This document shows positions 10,675 to 18,704 of a DNA stretch of 64,000 nt, one piece after another. Both the position numbers and the translations under genes were made by a program. The notes below the pieces were generated by a model, which ran no database searches, was not told the origin of the DNA, and saw only the letters and a list, made by a program, of their open reading frames with translations. The stretch is from JANMEB01 sp041745295 (lineage in GTDB: Bacteria > Planctomycetota > Planctomycetia > Pirellulales > Pirellulaceae): the NCBI GenBank assembly GCA_041745295.1, contig JBGTJE010000096.1, positions 1-64,000 of the forward strand, read 5' to 3'. The stretch's first letter is position 1. Each line of letters opens with the position of its first letter.

Positions 10675-10690
10675 TTGGCACGGATCTTGC
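10675..10690 (+). promoter_or_regulatory. Sigma-54 promoter upstream of the 35-aa gene
   Basis: TTGGCACG-GATC-TTGC matches the sigma-54 consensus TTGGCACG-N4-TTGC. The invariant GG (10677-10678) and GC (10689-10690) are exactly 10 nt apart. Transcription would start near 10702, about 40 nt before the ATG at 10742. An NtrC-type activator with a GAFTGA motif is encoded at 15961-17418. Confidence 0.75.
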
Positions 10691-10741
10691 CTAATTGCAA
10701 ACCGACTTTTGCGATTCACAAGCCAACAAAAGGGAAATGTC

Positions 10742-10849
10742 ATGTCAATGGGAAAACGAGGAATTTGGGCGCTGCTGTGGGTTATTGGGATTCCTCTCCC
10801 AATTCTGATCGTTATTTATTTCCTCACCGGCGGCGGTTGCGGTCAATAA
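10742..10849 (+). CDS. 35-aa single-pass membrane peptide
   Basis: MSMGKRGIWALLWVIG opens a 35-residue product consisting of a short basic N-terminus, one hydrophobic segment (residues 8-28) and a GGGCGQ tail. The start is preceded by AAGGGAA at good spacing, and a sigma-54 promoter lies at 10675-10690, which together argue strongly for a real gene despite its size. It is below most gene-caller limits. Function unknown; a stress-related envelope role is only a guess from its promoter. A 23-aa peptide of similar build lies at 30805. Confidence 0.65.
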   Translation: MSMGKRGIWALLWVIGIPLPILIVIYFLTGGGCGQ

Positions 10850-10937
10850 AAAATAAGTGACAAAAGGAATCGGACGTTGCCTAGCCGGTAATCAAGCAAC
10901 GAGCAGGGATGCATGCGCGGACCTGATAGTTCCGATG

Positions 10938-10954
10938 TTGGCACGGACATTGCA
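10938..10954 (+). promoter_or_regulatory. Sigma-54 promoter upstream of the Cys-rich secreted protein
   Basis: TTGGCACG-GACA-TTGCA is a full match to the sigma-54 -24/-12 consensus; GG at 10940-10941 and GC at 10952-10953 are 10 nt apart. The predicted start near 10965 leaves a leader of roughly 195 nt before the ATG at 11160, containing a long hairpin at 11000-11041. Confidence 0.8.
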
Positions 10955-10999
10955 GAAGATTCGAGGCACTTATCGGACTCTGCTCTTATGGCAAGCCGC

Positions 11000-11041
11000 C
11001 AAGCAAGGTCCGACGGGACTCTCTATTTCGGACCTTGCTTG
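11000..11041 (+). other. Strong hairpin in the leader of the 11160 gene
   Basis: AAGCAAGGTCCGA at 11001-11013 pairs perfectly with 11028-11040, plus a C-G pair outside (11000/11041), giving a 14-bp stem and a 14-nt loop. No U-run follows directly, so it is not a standard terminator. It lies between the sigma-54 promoter at 10938 and the start at 11160 and could be a leader control element or part of a small RNA. Confidence 0.6.
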
Positions 11042-11159
11042 TCGGACAGTTTAAAGCTCCGCTTTTGGTTGCCGCTTTGATTTGAGGACTGGATCGTTGT
11101 TGATCCCGTTCGGGTGAAAGGGCAGTCGGTTCTTAATTTTTTGAAAAAAGGAATACAGA

Positions 11160-11753
11160 ATGAATTGGAAAATTCGCCAAACAGTGATCGCTGCGATAAC
11201 CTTGATCGTTGTCGGCACCATTTACGTCGACGACGCTTCTGCTCAACGCCGGTGGCGACGGGCTCGTTGTTGTGCGCCGACCGCCAGTAATAATTGCTGC
11301 ATGCAGACCGCAAACGCCTGTTGTGGGCAGAATCAATACGGCGGGTCCATTGGTTATGGGGGCGCCTATGCTGCTCAACCAATGAACGGCGGCAGTTATA
11401 CTTCGACTGGCTGCGGCCCGGGCTCGGCACAGTCGGGCGTCCAGGGGACTCCAGTCTATGGCAACTCACACACAATCACGGACGCTCAATCCCGGACGTT
11501 TGACGCGCCTGCGATAAACGGCCAGTCTGAAGGCGTAATCGAGTCAAACGAGCGGATTCGATTGCAACAAGACGGTCGTGATTCTAATCGATTGGATCTA
11601 GATCGAGACGCTTCTGAAACGTCGAAGGATCTAGATCGGGACCGTCCTGAAGCGCCGAAGGATTTAGATCGAGACGGCTTTGAAGCGCCGAAGAACCCCG
11701 ATCAACGCAATGACGGGGATCCGGTTCCGGATCGTTTGAGCGAGCAACGCTAA
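11160..11753 (+). CDS. Secreted Cys-rich protein with an acidic repeat tail
   Basis: A 197-residue protein with a signal peptide (hydrophobic residues 8-20, likely cut after ASA near residue 28). The next 60 residues are rich in Cys, Asn and Gly (pairs such as CC, NNCC, CCGQ). The C-terminal third has three 11-residue repeats of the type LDRD..E..KD, also visible as about 33-bp DNA repeats near 11595-11695. AAGGA lies 8 nt before the ATG. A sigma-54 promoter is upstream (10938) and a rho-independent terminator downstream (11821), so this is a single-gene unit. Metal binding or envelope cross-linking would suit the Cys clusters and the Asp/Glu tail, but this is inference; no family is recognised. 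Confidence 0.8.
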   Translation: MNWKIRQTVIAAITLIVVGTIYVDDASAQRRWRRARCCAPTASNNCCMQTANACCGQNQYGGSIGYGGAYAAQPMNGGSYTSTGCGPGSAQSGVQGTPVYGNSHTITDAQSRTFDAPAINGQSEGVIESNERIRLQQDGRDSNRLDLDRDASETSKDLDRDRPEAPKDLDRDGFEAPKNPDQRNDGDPVPDRLSEQR

Positions 11754-11820
11754 CGAGTTTGAAAGTGAGGGCCGCGCCATAAACAACGATGCACTTGAGA
11801 GTTGGACGGCCATCATTTGA

Positions 11821-11854
11821 AGGATGCGGGATTTAGCCCCCGCATCCTTTTTTT
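11821..11854 (+). terminator. Rho-independent terminator
   Basis: AGGATGCGGG (11821-11830) pairs perfectly with 11839-11848 across an 8-nt loop and is followed by a run of seven T. It closes the transcription unit of the Cys-rich secreted protein. Confidence 0.9.
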
Positions 11855-12150
11855 ACGAGGTCGTCGTCTGGGTCGTCCTTGAGCGACGACCGATTGAAAG
11901 GCCGTGGCCGCCGCGGAAGGGAGGGGCGGTCGCGGCCACCGCGATCAATCATTTGCTGCAAGTGGAGGATGCTGCCTGACTGCCGTTTTGCGCGCAGCGC
12001 TTGGCAGTGCCGCCTCCGAGACCAACTTCTTCGCGGAGCGACAACTTCGACAAAATTGTCCAATCATTTGGGTGTTCTCACAGCAACGCCCCCAACCTGA
12101 AACGGTTGTTTCAGGCGTGTTGCTGAATCCTGGGATCGATGATCCGCGTG
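11855..12150. other. Intergenic region with one long inverted repeat
   Basis: No convincing gene is seen. At 12081-12127 CAGCAAC and CCTGAAAC are mirrored by GTTTCAGG and GTTGCTG, a two-part stem that would lie just downstream of the minus-strand DUF1328 gene. No T-run follows on either strand, so it is only a possible terminator or a processing hairpin. Confidence 0.5.
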
Positions 12151-12324
12151 TTAAACCGGACTGCGACCGCGCATCGCCGCGGCAATCGCACTGATTATCA
12201 ATAACACCAAGAAAACATAAAACAGGATTTGTGCAATTCCGGCGAAACTGGCGGCAATGCCACCAAAACCGAAAACTGCGGCGATCAGCGCAAGGATAAG
12301 AAGTGTAATTACGAGCTGTAACAT
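12151..12324 (-). CDS. DUF1328 (YtjA/UPF0391-type) small membrane protein
   Basis: A 57-residue, two-helix membrane protein starting MLQLVITLLILALIAAVFGF with the family core FGFGGIAASFAGIAQILFY, followed by a second hydrophobic helix and a short basic tail (MRGRSPV). Length and order match DUF1328 proteins (about 50-60 residues), which are widespread inner-membrane proteins of unknown function often linked to envelope stress. GGAGGAAATTCAA before the ATG gives a strong Shine-Dalgarno. Confidence 0.9.
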   Translation of the reverse strand: MLQLVITLLILALIAAVFGFGGIAASFAGIAQILFYVFLVLLIISAIAAAMRGRSPV

Positions 12325-12875
12325 TTGAATTTCCTCCGAAAAAGTTGTTCGCCGCCTATCTTTCGAGGCGTACTAGCCTAGTTTGCGCTGAGGTCTTCGG
12401 ACCCCATTCGGCTTCTACTCCCCTACAAACTAAAGGCTGGTAGTTTTTGAAACCACGTGGGACAAATGACACCGCAAGAGCCATGCCAAAGTGAATTGAA
12501 TGCAGCCAGACGGTTGAACTATTAGGCACTTTGCAAAGCCTTATTCATGGGTTTCGACGTGCCGAACTTCTGGGCAAGTGGCTTTACGGGCTTACGACTT
12601 GCTCGGACGATGCTCGTTGCGGGCGATGGTGAAATAGCGATCAAGCTGACTTCCAATCGGCCATGTAATTGAAGGCCGTGAATTCGGTGATAGCGTTTGC
12701 AACGATTTGTTCTGTTTTGGCGACGGATTTCGCGGTCTAGAAGTCATTTGGATGTTCCATCGGCGGAATAGCCGGCCATTGGATCCGACGGCATGCCAAC
12801 TGCATCCTGTTGTTTGTGGTACTGAAACTTGAACGCAAGCACAGTCGGCGTCGACCGACGGGGAGATTAATCGAC
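12325..12875. other. Intergenic region
   Basis: About 550 bp without a supported gene. A weak sigma-54-like site, ACGGCATGCCAACTGCA around 12788-12804, has the GG-N10-GC spacing (GG 12790-12791, GC 12802-12803), but the -24 and -12 boxes are imperfect. It lies 73 bp before the PP2C-like start. Confidence 0.4.
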
Positions 12876-13841
12876 ATGGGAAAAATGGAATGCCACGGCG
12901 CCACGCACCAAGGGTTTGACAAGCAAATTAACGAAGATCAATTCGTAATCGCCGACGTGCGAAAAACACTTGAAATTTGGCAAACCAGTTTGGCGCTGGA
13001 GGATCGAAGTCGCATCAATGGGAATTCACTTGGAAAATTATTAGCCGTGGCGGATGGAACCGGGAAACCGGAATCCGCGACGCGCGCAAGTGTTATCACA
13101 ATCGATCGGTTGATCGACTTTGCCCTCAACCAGTTCAATTGGAACAGTGCGACCGACGTGGAATCTGCCCACCGATTGCGGCGGGAGTTGATCGCCGCAT
13201 TTTGGTGCTGTCAAGAAAGTATCGTTCACGAAGCCGAGGTTTTGACGAACGCGCTCGATCGCGACATGGCGTCCTCGCTAACGTTGGCCGTCGTAACTTG
13301 GCCTGCGTTGCACATCGCTTCAGTTGGAACCTGTGGCAGCTACAGATTCCGGGGAGAAAAGCTCGAACCATTGACCGGCGACAGAGCCAATTCGACAAAG
13401 GCAAACCGACCGGATGGGATACACGGAAACGAATCGACGGCCGGCGGTGCTAACCTTGCCAGTGCCAGTGTCGTGGGTGGGATCGAACCCGAATTAACTC
13501 CCAACGTCAATTCAGTTGAGTTGGCGTATGGCGATACCATCTTGTTGTGCACCGACGGTTTGACACAACATTTGCCCGCGGCGCAAATCGCGGCGGTGCT
13601 TTCGTCGCCGTTTTCGGCAGCAGACTGTTGCGATGCACTCATCAATGAATCCCTCATTGCCGGCGGTCACGACAACATAACCGTAGTCGTGGGCCGGTTT
13701 TTGGTCGAGGATGTGCCGCAGATGATGGCCAAAGCTGAATCGCGAATAGCGTACGGCAGATCGACCGAGGCTACCGCCGCGTCTTTTCCGCCATCCGGGG
13801 TGAGGGCTGTCGAAGTTGCCGATGCTCAGCGTACCCAATAA
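12876..13841 (+). CDS. PP2C-family protein phosphatase, degenerate metal motif
   Basis: A 321-residue PPM/PP2C-like protein. Seen: NEDQFVIAD near residues 19-27, AVADGTGK (D60, G61) in place of the usual VADGIGGG, then CTDGL and a final GGHDNITVVV. Asp residues of all three metal-binding motifs are kept, but the glycine-rich part of the second is changed to GTGKPE, so activity may be reduced or altered. I chose the ATG at 12876 with GGGGAG upstream; the frame opens earlier at 12810. The last 45 residues after the domain are low in complexity. A better conserved paralogue lies at 30936. Family role: dephosphorylates Ser/Thr-phosphoproteins, or antagonises partner-switching kinases. A strong terminator follows. 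Confidence 0.8.
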   Translation: MGKMECHGATHQGFDKQINEDQFVIADVRKTLEIWQTSLALEDRSRINGNSLGKLLAVADGTGKPESATRASVITIDRLIDFALNQFNWNSATDVESAHRLRRELIAAFWCCQESIVHEAEVLTNALDRDMASSLTLAVVTWPALHIASVGTCGSYRFRGEKLEPLTGDRANSTKANRPDGIHGNESTAGGANLASASVVGGIEPELTPNVNSVELAYGDTILLCTDGLTQHLPAAQIAAVLSSPFSAADCCDALINESLIAGGHDNITVVVGRFLVEDVPQMMAKAESRIAYGRSTEATAASFPPSGVRAVEVADAQRTQ

Positions 13842-13862
13842 GTCAATCGACTCGGTTGTAGA

Positions 13863-13887
13863 ACGGCCCTTCGGGGCCGTCGTTTTT
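13863..13887 (+). terminator. Rho-independent terminator with UUCG loop
   Basis: ACGGCCC (13863-13869), TTCG loop, GGGCCGT (13874-13880), then CG and five T. It ends the PP2C transcript. Confidence 0.88.
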
Positions 13888-14003
13888 CGGGCGACCAACG
13901 GCCTGGAAACGCCGTACTACAATAGTTTCACAGCCTGGGAGCGAACGAGGTGGCTATCAAAACACATGTCCACGTTACACATTTTTGAGTCGAGGCGCTT
14001 TTG

Positions 14004-15269
14004 ATGACTGAATCACCTTCAACTCCCGATAACGCAGCTCGCGATTCCGCGACCGAGCTCGAATTCGCCGATCGCGCGGCGGGGGGCGAAAAAACCGAGA
14101 TCGTTTTGGCTCATGTGACGAGGGTCGATTTTCTCGCCAAACTGAGTCATGAGATTCGAACACCGATTGCGGCCATCCTCGGCTTTGCCGAGCTGCTTGT
14201 CCCACACGATGACGGTGACCAGGAGAAGATTTCTGCGATTCGTCGCAATGCCAAAAAGCTAATTGAGCTGATCAACAACATTTTGGACTTATCCAAGGTC
14301 GAAGCCGGGCAGCTGAAAGTCCATCGTGAGAGTTTAAGTCCCGCTCAGCTTCTCGAGGAACTTCGGTCGAGCAAGACTGCAGAGGCGTCGCAAAAGTCGC
14401 TCAAGCTTTCGGTCCTCATCGACAATGACGTTCCGTTGAGAATAACCAGTGATCCGATTCGACTGCGCCAAATTCTGATGAACCTGGTCGCCAACGCGAT
14501 CCAGTTCACCGACCAGGGATCGATCGTTTTGTCGACCAGACTGATTGCGAAATCCAAACAAATTTGCTTTGAAGTGATCGATACGGGAATCGGAATCAGC
14601 GCGGAGCAACAAACGCGATTGTTTATGTCGTATGAACAGGGGGGTTCTGGACTCGGTCTTGTGCTTGGTCAGCGATTGGCACATGCGCTCGGCGGTAAAA
14701 TCACGGTCCGCAGTGAAATCGGGCGGGGTAGTGCGTTTGCCATCCTCCTGCCATGTGAACCTGTCGATGAGACAAAACACGTCGCGGTTTCCGCGACAGG
14801 CGCAAATAAATTGGAGGCGAGTTTTGCCTCGCTCGACGACGCGGCATGCGCCCAACGCGAATGCCCGCGTTTGCGCGTGTTTGTGGTGGATGACCGCCGC
14901 GACAGTAGGCATTTGCTGAAACAATTCATCGAGCGAAGCGGCGACGAAGTTGTCGTCGCAGAAAATGGCCGCCAGGCATTGGAAGTGATGGCCGGGCAAA
15001 CAAGCGGCGGCGAAGCGTTCGACCTGGTGCTGATGGATTTGCAGATGCCGGAACTTGATGGACTTGAAACAACTCGCCAGTTGCGGTCGTTAGGACATGT
15101 GTTGCCGATTATCGCATTAACGGCGAGTTCCCGTGGCGATGAGCGAGAACATTGCCTTCAAGCGGGCTTTACGGACTTTCTGACGAAGCCGATTGCGTTG
15201 ACGGATTGGGACAGAGTGCGGAACGCGTATGGTGGCAATTCCGCGGCGCGGCGAACGCGTTTCAAGTAG
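14004..15269 (+). CDS. Hybrid sensor histidine kinase (HisKA-HATPase-REC), soluble
   Basis: A 421-residue cytoplasmic kinase without membrane segments or a recognisable sensor domain: about 40 N-terminal residues, HisKA with FLAKLSHEIRTP (phospho-His H49), HATPase_c with N box LMNLVANAIQFT, G1 DTGIGIS and G2 GGSGLGLVLGQ, and a receiver whose acceptor Asp is D345 (LVLMDLQMPELDG). The receiver keeps the switch Thr (ALTAS) and Lys (TKPI). The ATG at 14004 follows an in-frame TTG at 14001. It converges with the Hpt gene, 6 bp apart. Input probably comes from a partner protein, since no sensor is attached. A phosphorelay His-Asp-His(Hpt)-Asp(NtrC) with the neighbours is inferred. Confidence 0.92.
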   Translation: MTESPSTPDNAARDSATELEFADRAAGGEKTEIVLAHVTRVDFLAKLSHEIRTPIAAILGFAELLVPHDDGDQEKISAIRRNAKKLIELINNILDLSKVEAGQLKVHRESLSPAQLLEELRSSKTAEASQKSLKLSVLIDNDVPLRITSDPIRLRQILMNLVANAIQFTDQGSIVLSTRLIAKSKQICFEVIDTGIGISAEQQTRLFMSYEQGGSGLGLVLGQRLAHALGGKITVRSEIGRGSAFAILLPCEPVDETKHVAVSATGANKLEASFASLDDAACAQRECPRLRVFVVDDRRDSRHLLKQFIERSGDEVVVAENGRQALEVMAGQTSGGEAFDLVLMDLQMPELDGLETTRQLRSLGHVLPIIALTASSRGDEREHCLQAGFTDFLTKPIALTDWDRVRNAYGGNSAARRTRFK

Positions 15270-15275
15270 TACGGC

Positions 15276-15620
15276 TCAACGGCGCCAACTGTTGAGCACT
15301 GAGCTCAACGACGACAGCTCAACGGCTAGGACTTGCAAACGCGAGCGACTCTCTCGCATTTGATTCAATTTGCCCGCTTGCTCCAACGCCTGAATTGCGA
15401 CCGTCGTAGATGGCGACGAAAAATTGCTTAACAAGCCCTTGAGTTGGTGTGCCGCCCGAGCTAACACCTCCGCGTTATCGCTTTCGACGGCCCCTTCAAT
15501 TTGGGAAAGCAGTTCAGGATAGTCCTCGAAATACATTTGCACGATCTCGTGCAACAGCTCCTCGTCGCCACCTAGTCTTGCTAGGACTTCTTCTTTTTTG
15601 ATTATACAAGTTGCGTGCAT
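15276..15620 (-). CDS. Hpt (histidine phosphotransfer) protein
   Basis: A free-standing 114-residue Hpt domain. The phospho-accepting His is H58 in AAHQLKGLLSNF, the typical HxLKG motif, within a predicted four-helix bundle. It shuttles phosphoryl groups between the receiver of a hybrid kinase and a response regulator. It lies downstream of the NtrC-type activator on the same strand, and the hybrid kinase at 14004-15269 converges on it, so all relay parts are adjacent. Confidence 0.9.
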   Translation of the reverse strand: MHATCIIKKEEVLARLGGDEELLHEIVQMYFEDYPELLSQIEGAVESDNAEVLARAAHQLKGLLSNFSSPSTTVAIQALEQAGKLNQMRESRSRLQVLAVELSSLSSVLNSWRR

Positions 15621-15960
15621 CGTGTGATTCCCACCCTAACATTGGATCCGCCTCGCGATCCTGCGGTTTGCAAGGTTCAATGAAGTCCGGGCGACGCGTC
15701 GCCGTCCATTGATAATTTCAATCGCCTCTCGGCCGAACCCAAGGAGTGCCAGCCAATCCAAATCTAGTCCGCTTGGGAGTCTATCGACATTTTTTGCAAC
15801 TTCTGTGCCGAAGGAGACATGGATCAGCACTTCGAAGCGATTTTGTTTTGCCTCGCAGTCGATGGCGCAAAATTCCAGTCACGGATCGCGGCCCAGAAGG
15901 GCCGCCGTACATAGAGGACGGCAACAATACAAAGCCTATCAGCGAAAAGGCGACATGTTG
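15621..15960. other. Intergenic region between Hpt and NtrC-type genes
   Basis: 340 bp without a supported gene. A perfect 7-bp hairpin GCGGCCC-AGAA-GGGCCGC lies at 15888-15905, downstream of the activator gene on the minus strand, without a T-run; a possible weak terminator. Confidence 0.45.
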
Positions 15961-17418
15961 CTAGGCAAGGCTGTCGACTACGACTTGTTCAATACTAATT
16001 CCGAGGGCCCGGATCTTATTGCGTAAGCTGCCTCGAGTAATTCCCAAATGCTCGGCAGCCCGCGATTGGTTGCCCGAATGATGCTGCAGCACGCGCCGAA
16101 TCAGATAGCGCTCCAATTCCGCTAGGCTTTCGGCGTACAAATTAGGCGCATCTAATTGAAGCCGCTGATCGATGAACCGCGCCAAGTTGAATGGCTCGTC
16201 CGTTCCCTCCAACGATGTGGCCGCGGCGTCGAAACCGTTCACCGACTTGTCTTGCAACATATCTCTGGGCAAGAACTCGGGGACGATAACGGGACCCGTC
16301 GACATCAGCATGGCCTTGCGAATAACGCTTTGCAGTTCCCGCACGTTGCCAGGCCAGGAATAGGCTTTGAGAAACTCCAATGCGTCGGCCGAAATTCCCG
16401 ATATGCCTTTGTCCAACTGGCGGTTGAACATCGCAAGAAAATGATTGATCAGCAATTCGATATCGCTTCCACGCTCGCGCAGCGGAGGAAGCTGAATTTC
16501 AAACGCGTTCAAGCGGTGGAACAAATCGAGTCGAAACTCGTTGCGCGCAATCATTTGCTCGAGCGGTCGATTGGTCGCCGAAATGATTCGGGAATCGACG
16601 GTTATCGTCTCCTTGCCACCCACCCGCTCGAATTTCTTTTCCTCAAGCAGCCGCAATACTTTGCTTTGCGTCAAGGGCGACATGTCGCCGACTTCGTCAA
16701 GAAAGATCGTACCATTGTGGCATTGTTCGAACTTGCCGATGTGTTGCCGATCCGCTCCGGTAAAGGCACCCTTTTCGTGGCCAAAGAGTTCGCTTTCCAG
16801 CAATGTATCGGTCAACGCCGCACAGTTGACCGCCAGATAACACTTATCTTTCCGGCGACCGTGATGATAGATCGCGCGGGCGATGAGCTCTTTGCCCGTC
16901 CCGCTTTCGCCACGGATCAACACCGCCACATCCTGGCCAGCGACGCGCCCAATTTGCTTGTAGACTTCCAGCATTTTGGGGCTGCGACCGACGAGTGCAT
17001 CGCCGCTCGTCGGAAGCTCATCGCTTTCCAGCATGATGACTGGGGCCAACATCAGCCGACGGGTCTCTAATGCCCGCTCAACCAACTCCTGAATTCGATT
17101 TACGTCCAGCGGTTTGAGCAGATACTCATACGCCCCAAGCTTCATTGCCTCGATGGCCATGTCGCTATCGTCCGAGGCCGTCACAAAAATAATGGGCAAC
17201 TTTGAGTCGAGCTCGCGAATCCGGAGGGCCAGCTCGATGCCGCTTGTCTCGGGAAGCATGATATCAAGCAAGAGGACATCCGGATGATGCTCCCGAATCA
17301 GACTCATTCCAGCATCGGGAGTCGTGGCCGTGAAAATCTCAACCGGGGCGCCGTTGAATGCTTTCTGCACCAACCTCAAAACGGTCCGGTCATCATCGAC
17401 AACGAGTAATTTGTTCAT
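15961..17418 (-). CDS. NtrC-type sigma-54-dependent response regulator
   Basis: A 485-residue activator. Receiver at residues 1-115 (acceptor D52 in LLLDIMLPETSG, DD at 8-9, K102 region LLKPLD); AAA+ domain with Walker A GESGTGKE (G170-K176), GAFTGA at 217-222 that contacts sigma-54, and Walker B GTIFLDEVGDMS; Fis-type helix-turn-helix at the end (QSRAAEHLGITRGSLRNKI). The start at 17418 (MNKLLVVDDD) has GGGGAATTC upstream; the longer frame to 17475 adds no domain. It should activate sigma-54 promoters when phosphorylated, making the perfect -24/-12 sites at 10675 and 10938 plausible targets, though its binding site is unknown. Confidence 0.95.
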   Translation of the reverse strand: MNKLLVVDDDRTVLRLVQKAFNGAPVEIFTATTPDAGMSLIREHHPDVLLLDIMLPETSGIELALRIRELDSKLPIIFVTASDDSDMAIEAMKLGAYEYLLKPLDVNRIQELVERALETRRLMLAPVIMLESDELPTSGDALVGRSPKMLEVYKQIGRVAGQDVAVLIRGESGTGKELIARAIYHHGRRKDKCYLAVNCAALTDTLLESELFGHEKGAFTGADRQHIGKFEQCHNGTIFLDEVGDMSPLTQSKVLRLLEEKKFERVGGKETITVDSRIISATNRPLEQMIARNEFRLDLFHRLNAFEIQLPPLRERGSDIELLINHFLAMFNRQLDKGISGISADALEFLKAYSWPGNVRELQSVIRKAMLMSTGPVIVPEFLPRDMLQDKSVNGFDAAATSLEGTDEPFNLARFIDQRLQLDAPNLYAESLAELERYLIRRVLQHHSGNQSRAAEHLGITRGSLRNKIRALGISIEQVVVDSLA

Positions 17419-17949
17419 GAATTCCCCGCACATTGGAATTCGAATTGAGACTGGTCTAACGACATGGTGTTGCATTCAAGCCAAGTTGATGGAACATGAG
17501 AAGTCAGGGCCGGAAGGAACCCCAGTACGAGGTGCGGGGTCTGAAGACCAAAAACGTGACCAACAACTTTCAAGTCGCATCCTTTTTCAGAAATAACTCG
17601 CAAAACCCGAGTTCTTGATGATACAGCATTTTGCGGAAACAAACCCCAGAAAAACCAATCTTAACAAATTCAACGATGTGTCCAGCTTTTGGCTCATTTT
17701 TGGCAAAATTTGTCGAATCATCGGCGAATCCAGCACGTGGACAATTTGGTTAATTTTAGTGACCAGAAGATATTCCGCCAAAAAAATGAGTTTTGCTCGA
17801 CCAGATCGACCTGGCCCTGAGCAATTACGGACCACTTTGGTTGTTTAAAAGCCAGGTTGATTGCGACTCCCATCGATCCGTCGATAGCCCAATGGCCTTG
17901 TTCCGGACACTGTGCATCGAATCACAATCCCGCTGGGGCGGGCCATTCC
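17419..17949. other. Intergenic region upstream of the NtrC-type gene
   Basis: About 530 bp, relatively AT-rich, with no supported gene. I could not find a clear promoter. Confidence 0.4.
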
Positions 17950-18216
17950 CTAAGACCGCGACGCGAGCTTGATATTCGCGCCGGCGCACTCAATCGAATG
18001 GCGAAAATCGAGTCGCCAGGCGTGGCCCCTTGCGAGGCCGATGCCAAGATGCAATTCCTTGCCCTCGTTGCCGTACTTGGCCCGACCCACGTCCGCGAGG
18101 TCCTGGAAGCGCAGGTAGAAACGATCGGCGGTATTGTCGACGATTTGAATCACGAATCGGCACAGTTCCCGTTGGTAGACCATGTCCAGATCCGACGGGA
18201 TTTCCCAATTCGTCAT
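17950..18216 (-). CDS. Small uncharacterised protein (88 aa)
   Basis: The minus frame starting MTNWEIPSDLDMVYQRELC is protein-like: balanced composition, alternating hydrophobic positions and a well-formed FYLRFQDLADVG segment. A TTG start five codons upstream is possible. No family is recognised. It could be the remnant of a longer gene, because a protein-like segment in another frame (MSRSDEVQEFG) precedes it at about 18255. It stands alone beside a MITE-like repeat (18376-18507). Confidence 0.4.
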   Translation of the reverse strand: MTNWEIPSDLDMVYQRELCRFVIQIVDNTADRFYLRFQDLADVGRAKYGNEGKELHLGIGLARGHAWRLDFRHSIECAGANIKLASRS

Positions 18217-18375
18217 CAATCCGTCGCCCAAATTCTTGTACCTCGTCGGAACGACTCATTGTTCCTATTGCTTGCAGGACAATTGACTTGCGAGATTTTC
18301 CGATTCGATTTTGTTGACGAACCATTCTATTAGCCCTTGGCAGGTTTGTGATTGGTCGTTCGCTTGGTGTGAGCT

Positions 18376-18507
18376 GGGCTCTTTCTCAAAACACGAATCG
18401 GGAACTTTTTCATCAGCCGCTACGCGGTAGCGTCCGGATTGTGTGTCTTTGTCCAGGGTTGGAACCGGGGGCTAGCGCCCAGCGGTTGATGTTTTGAGAC
18501 ACAGCCC
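18376..18507. repeat. MITE-like repeat, copy 1
   Basis: A 132-bp element with 18-bp terminal inverted repeats: GGGCTCTTTCTCAAAACA at the left and the complement of GGGCTGTGTCTCAAAACA at the right (16 of 18 match). Inside, CATCAGCCGC...GCGGTAGCGTCCGG and GGGGGCTAGCGCCCAGCGGTTGATG form an internal imperfect palindrome. Related copies lie at 32929-33063 and 33783-33962. No transposase ORF. Confidence 0.75.
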
Positions 18508-18704
18508 TAATAGACAGCGATGCAAAAGGTGTACCGACTCCTATGAAGACGGACTCCGTTGCAAGCGGATTCAAAACAAGGAGCTAAAGTTGCGAGCCTT
18601 CAGAATGTCGGCTGAACTATTGCGAGTTCCGTTACTGGGATACGGAGGGCGGTCTAGAATCCGTCAAGAGGCTCCGAATTCGAAATAATCCATCAAGTAA
18701 TGAT
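18508..18704. other. Short intergenic region
   Basis: No gene supported; a chance plus-strand frame begins inside the repeat. Confidence 0.4.

Noticed and set aside
16156..17070. 304-codon plus-strand frame
   Set aside because: Antisense to the AAA+ and HTH domains of the NtrC-type activator.
17990..18325. 111-codon minus-strand frame
   Set aside because: Overlaps the better 88-residue frame and has an Arg/Pro/Gly-rich shadow C-terminus.
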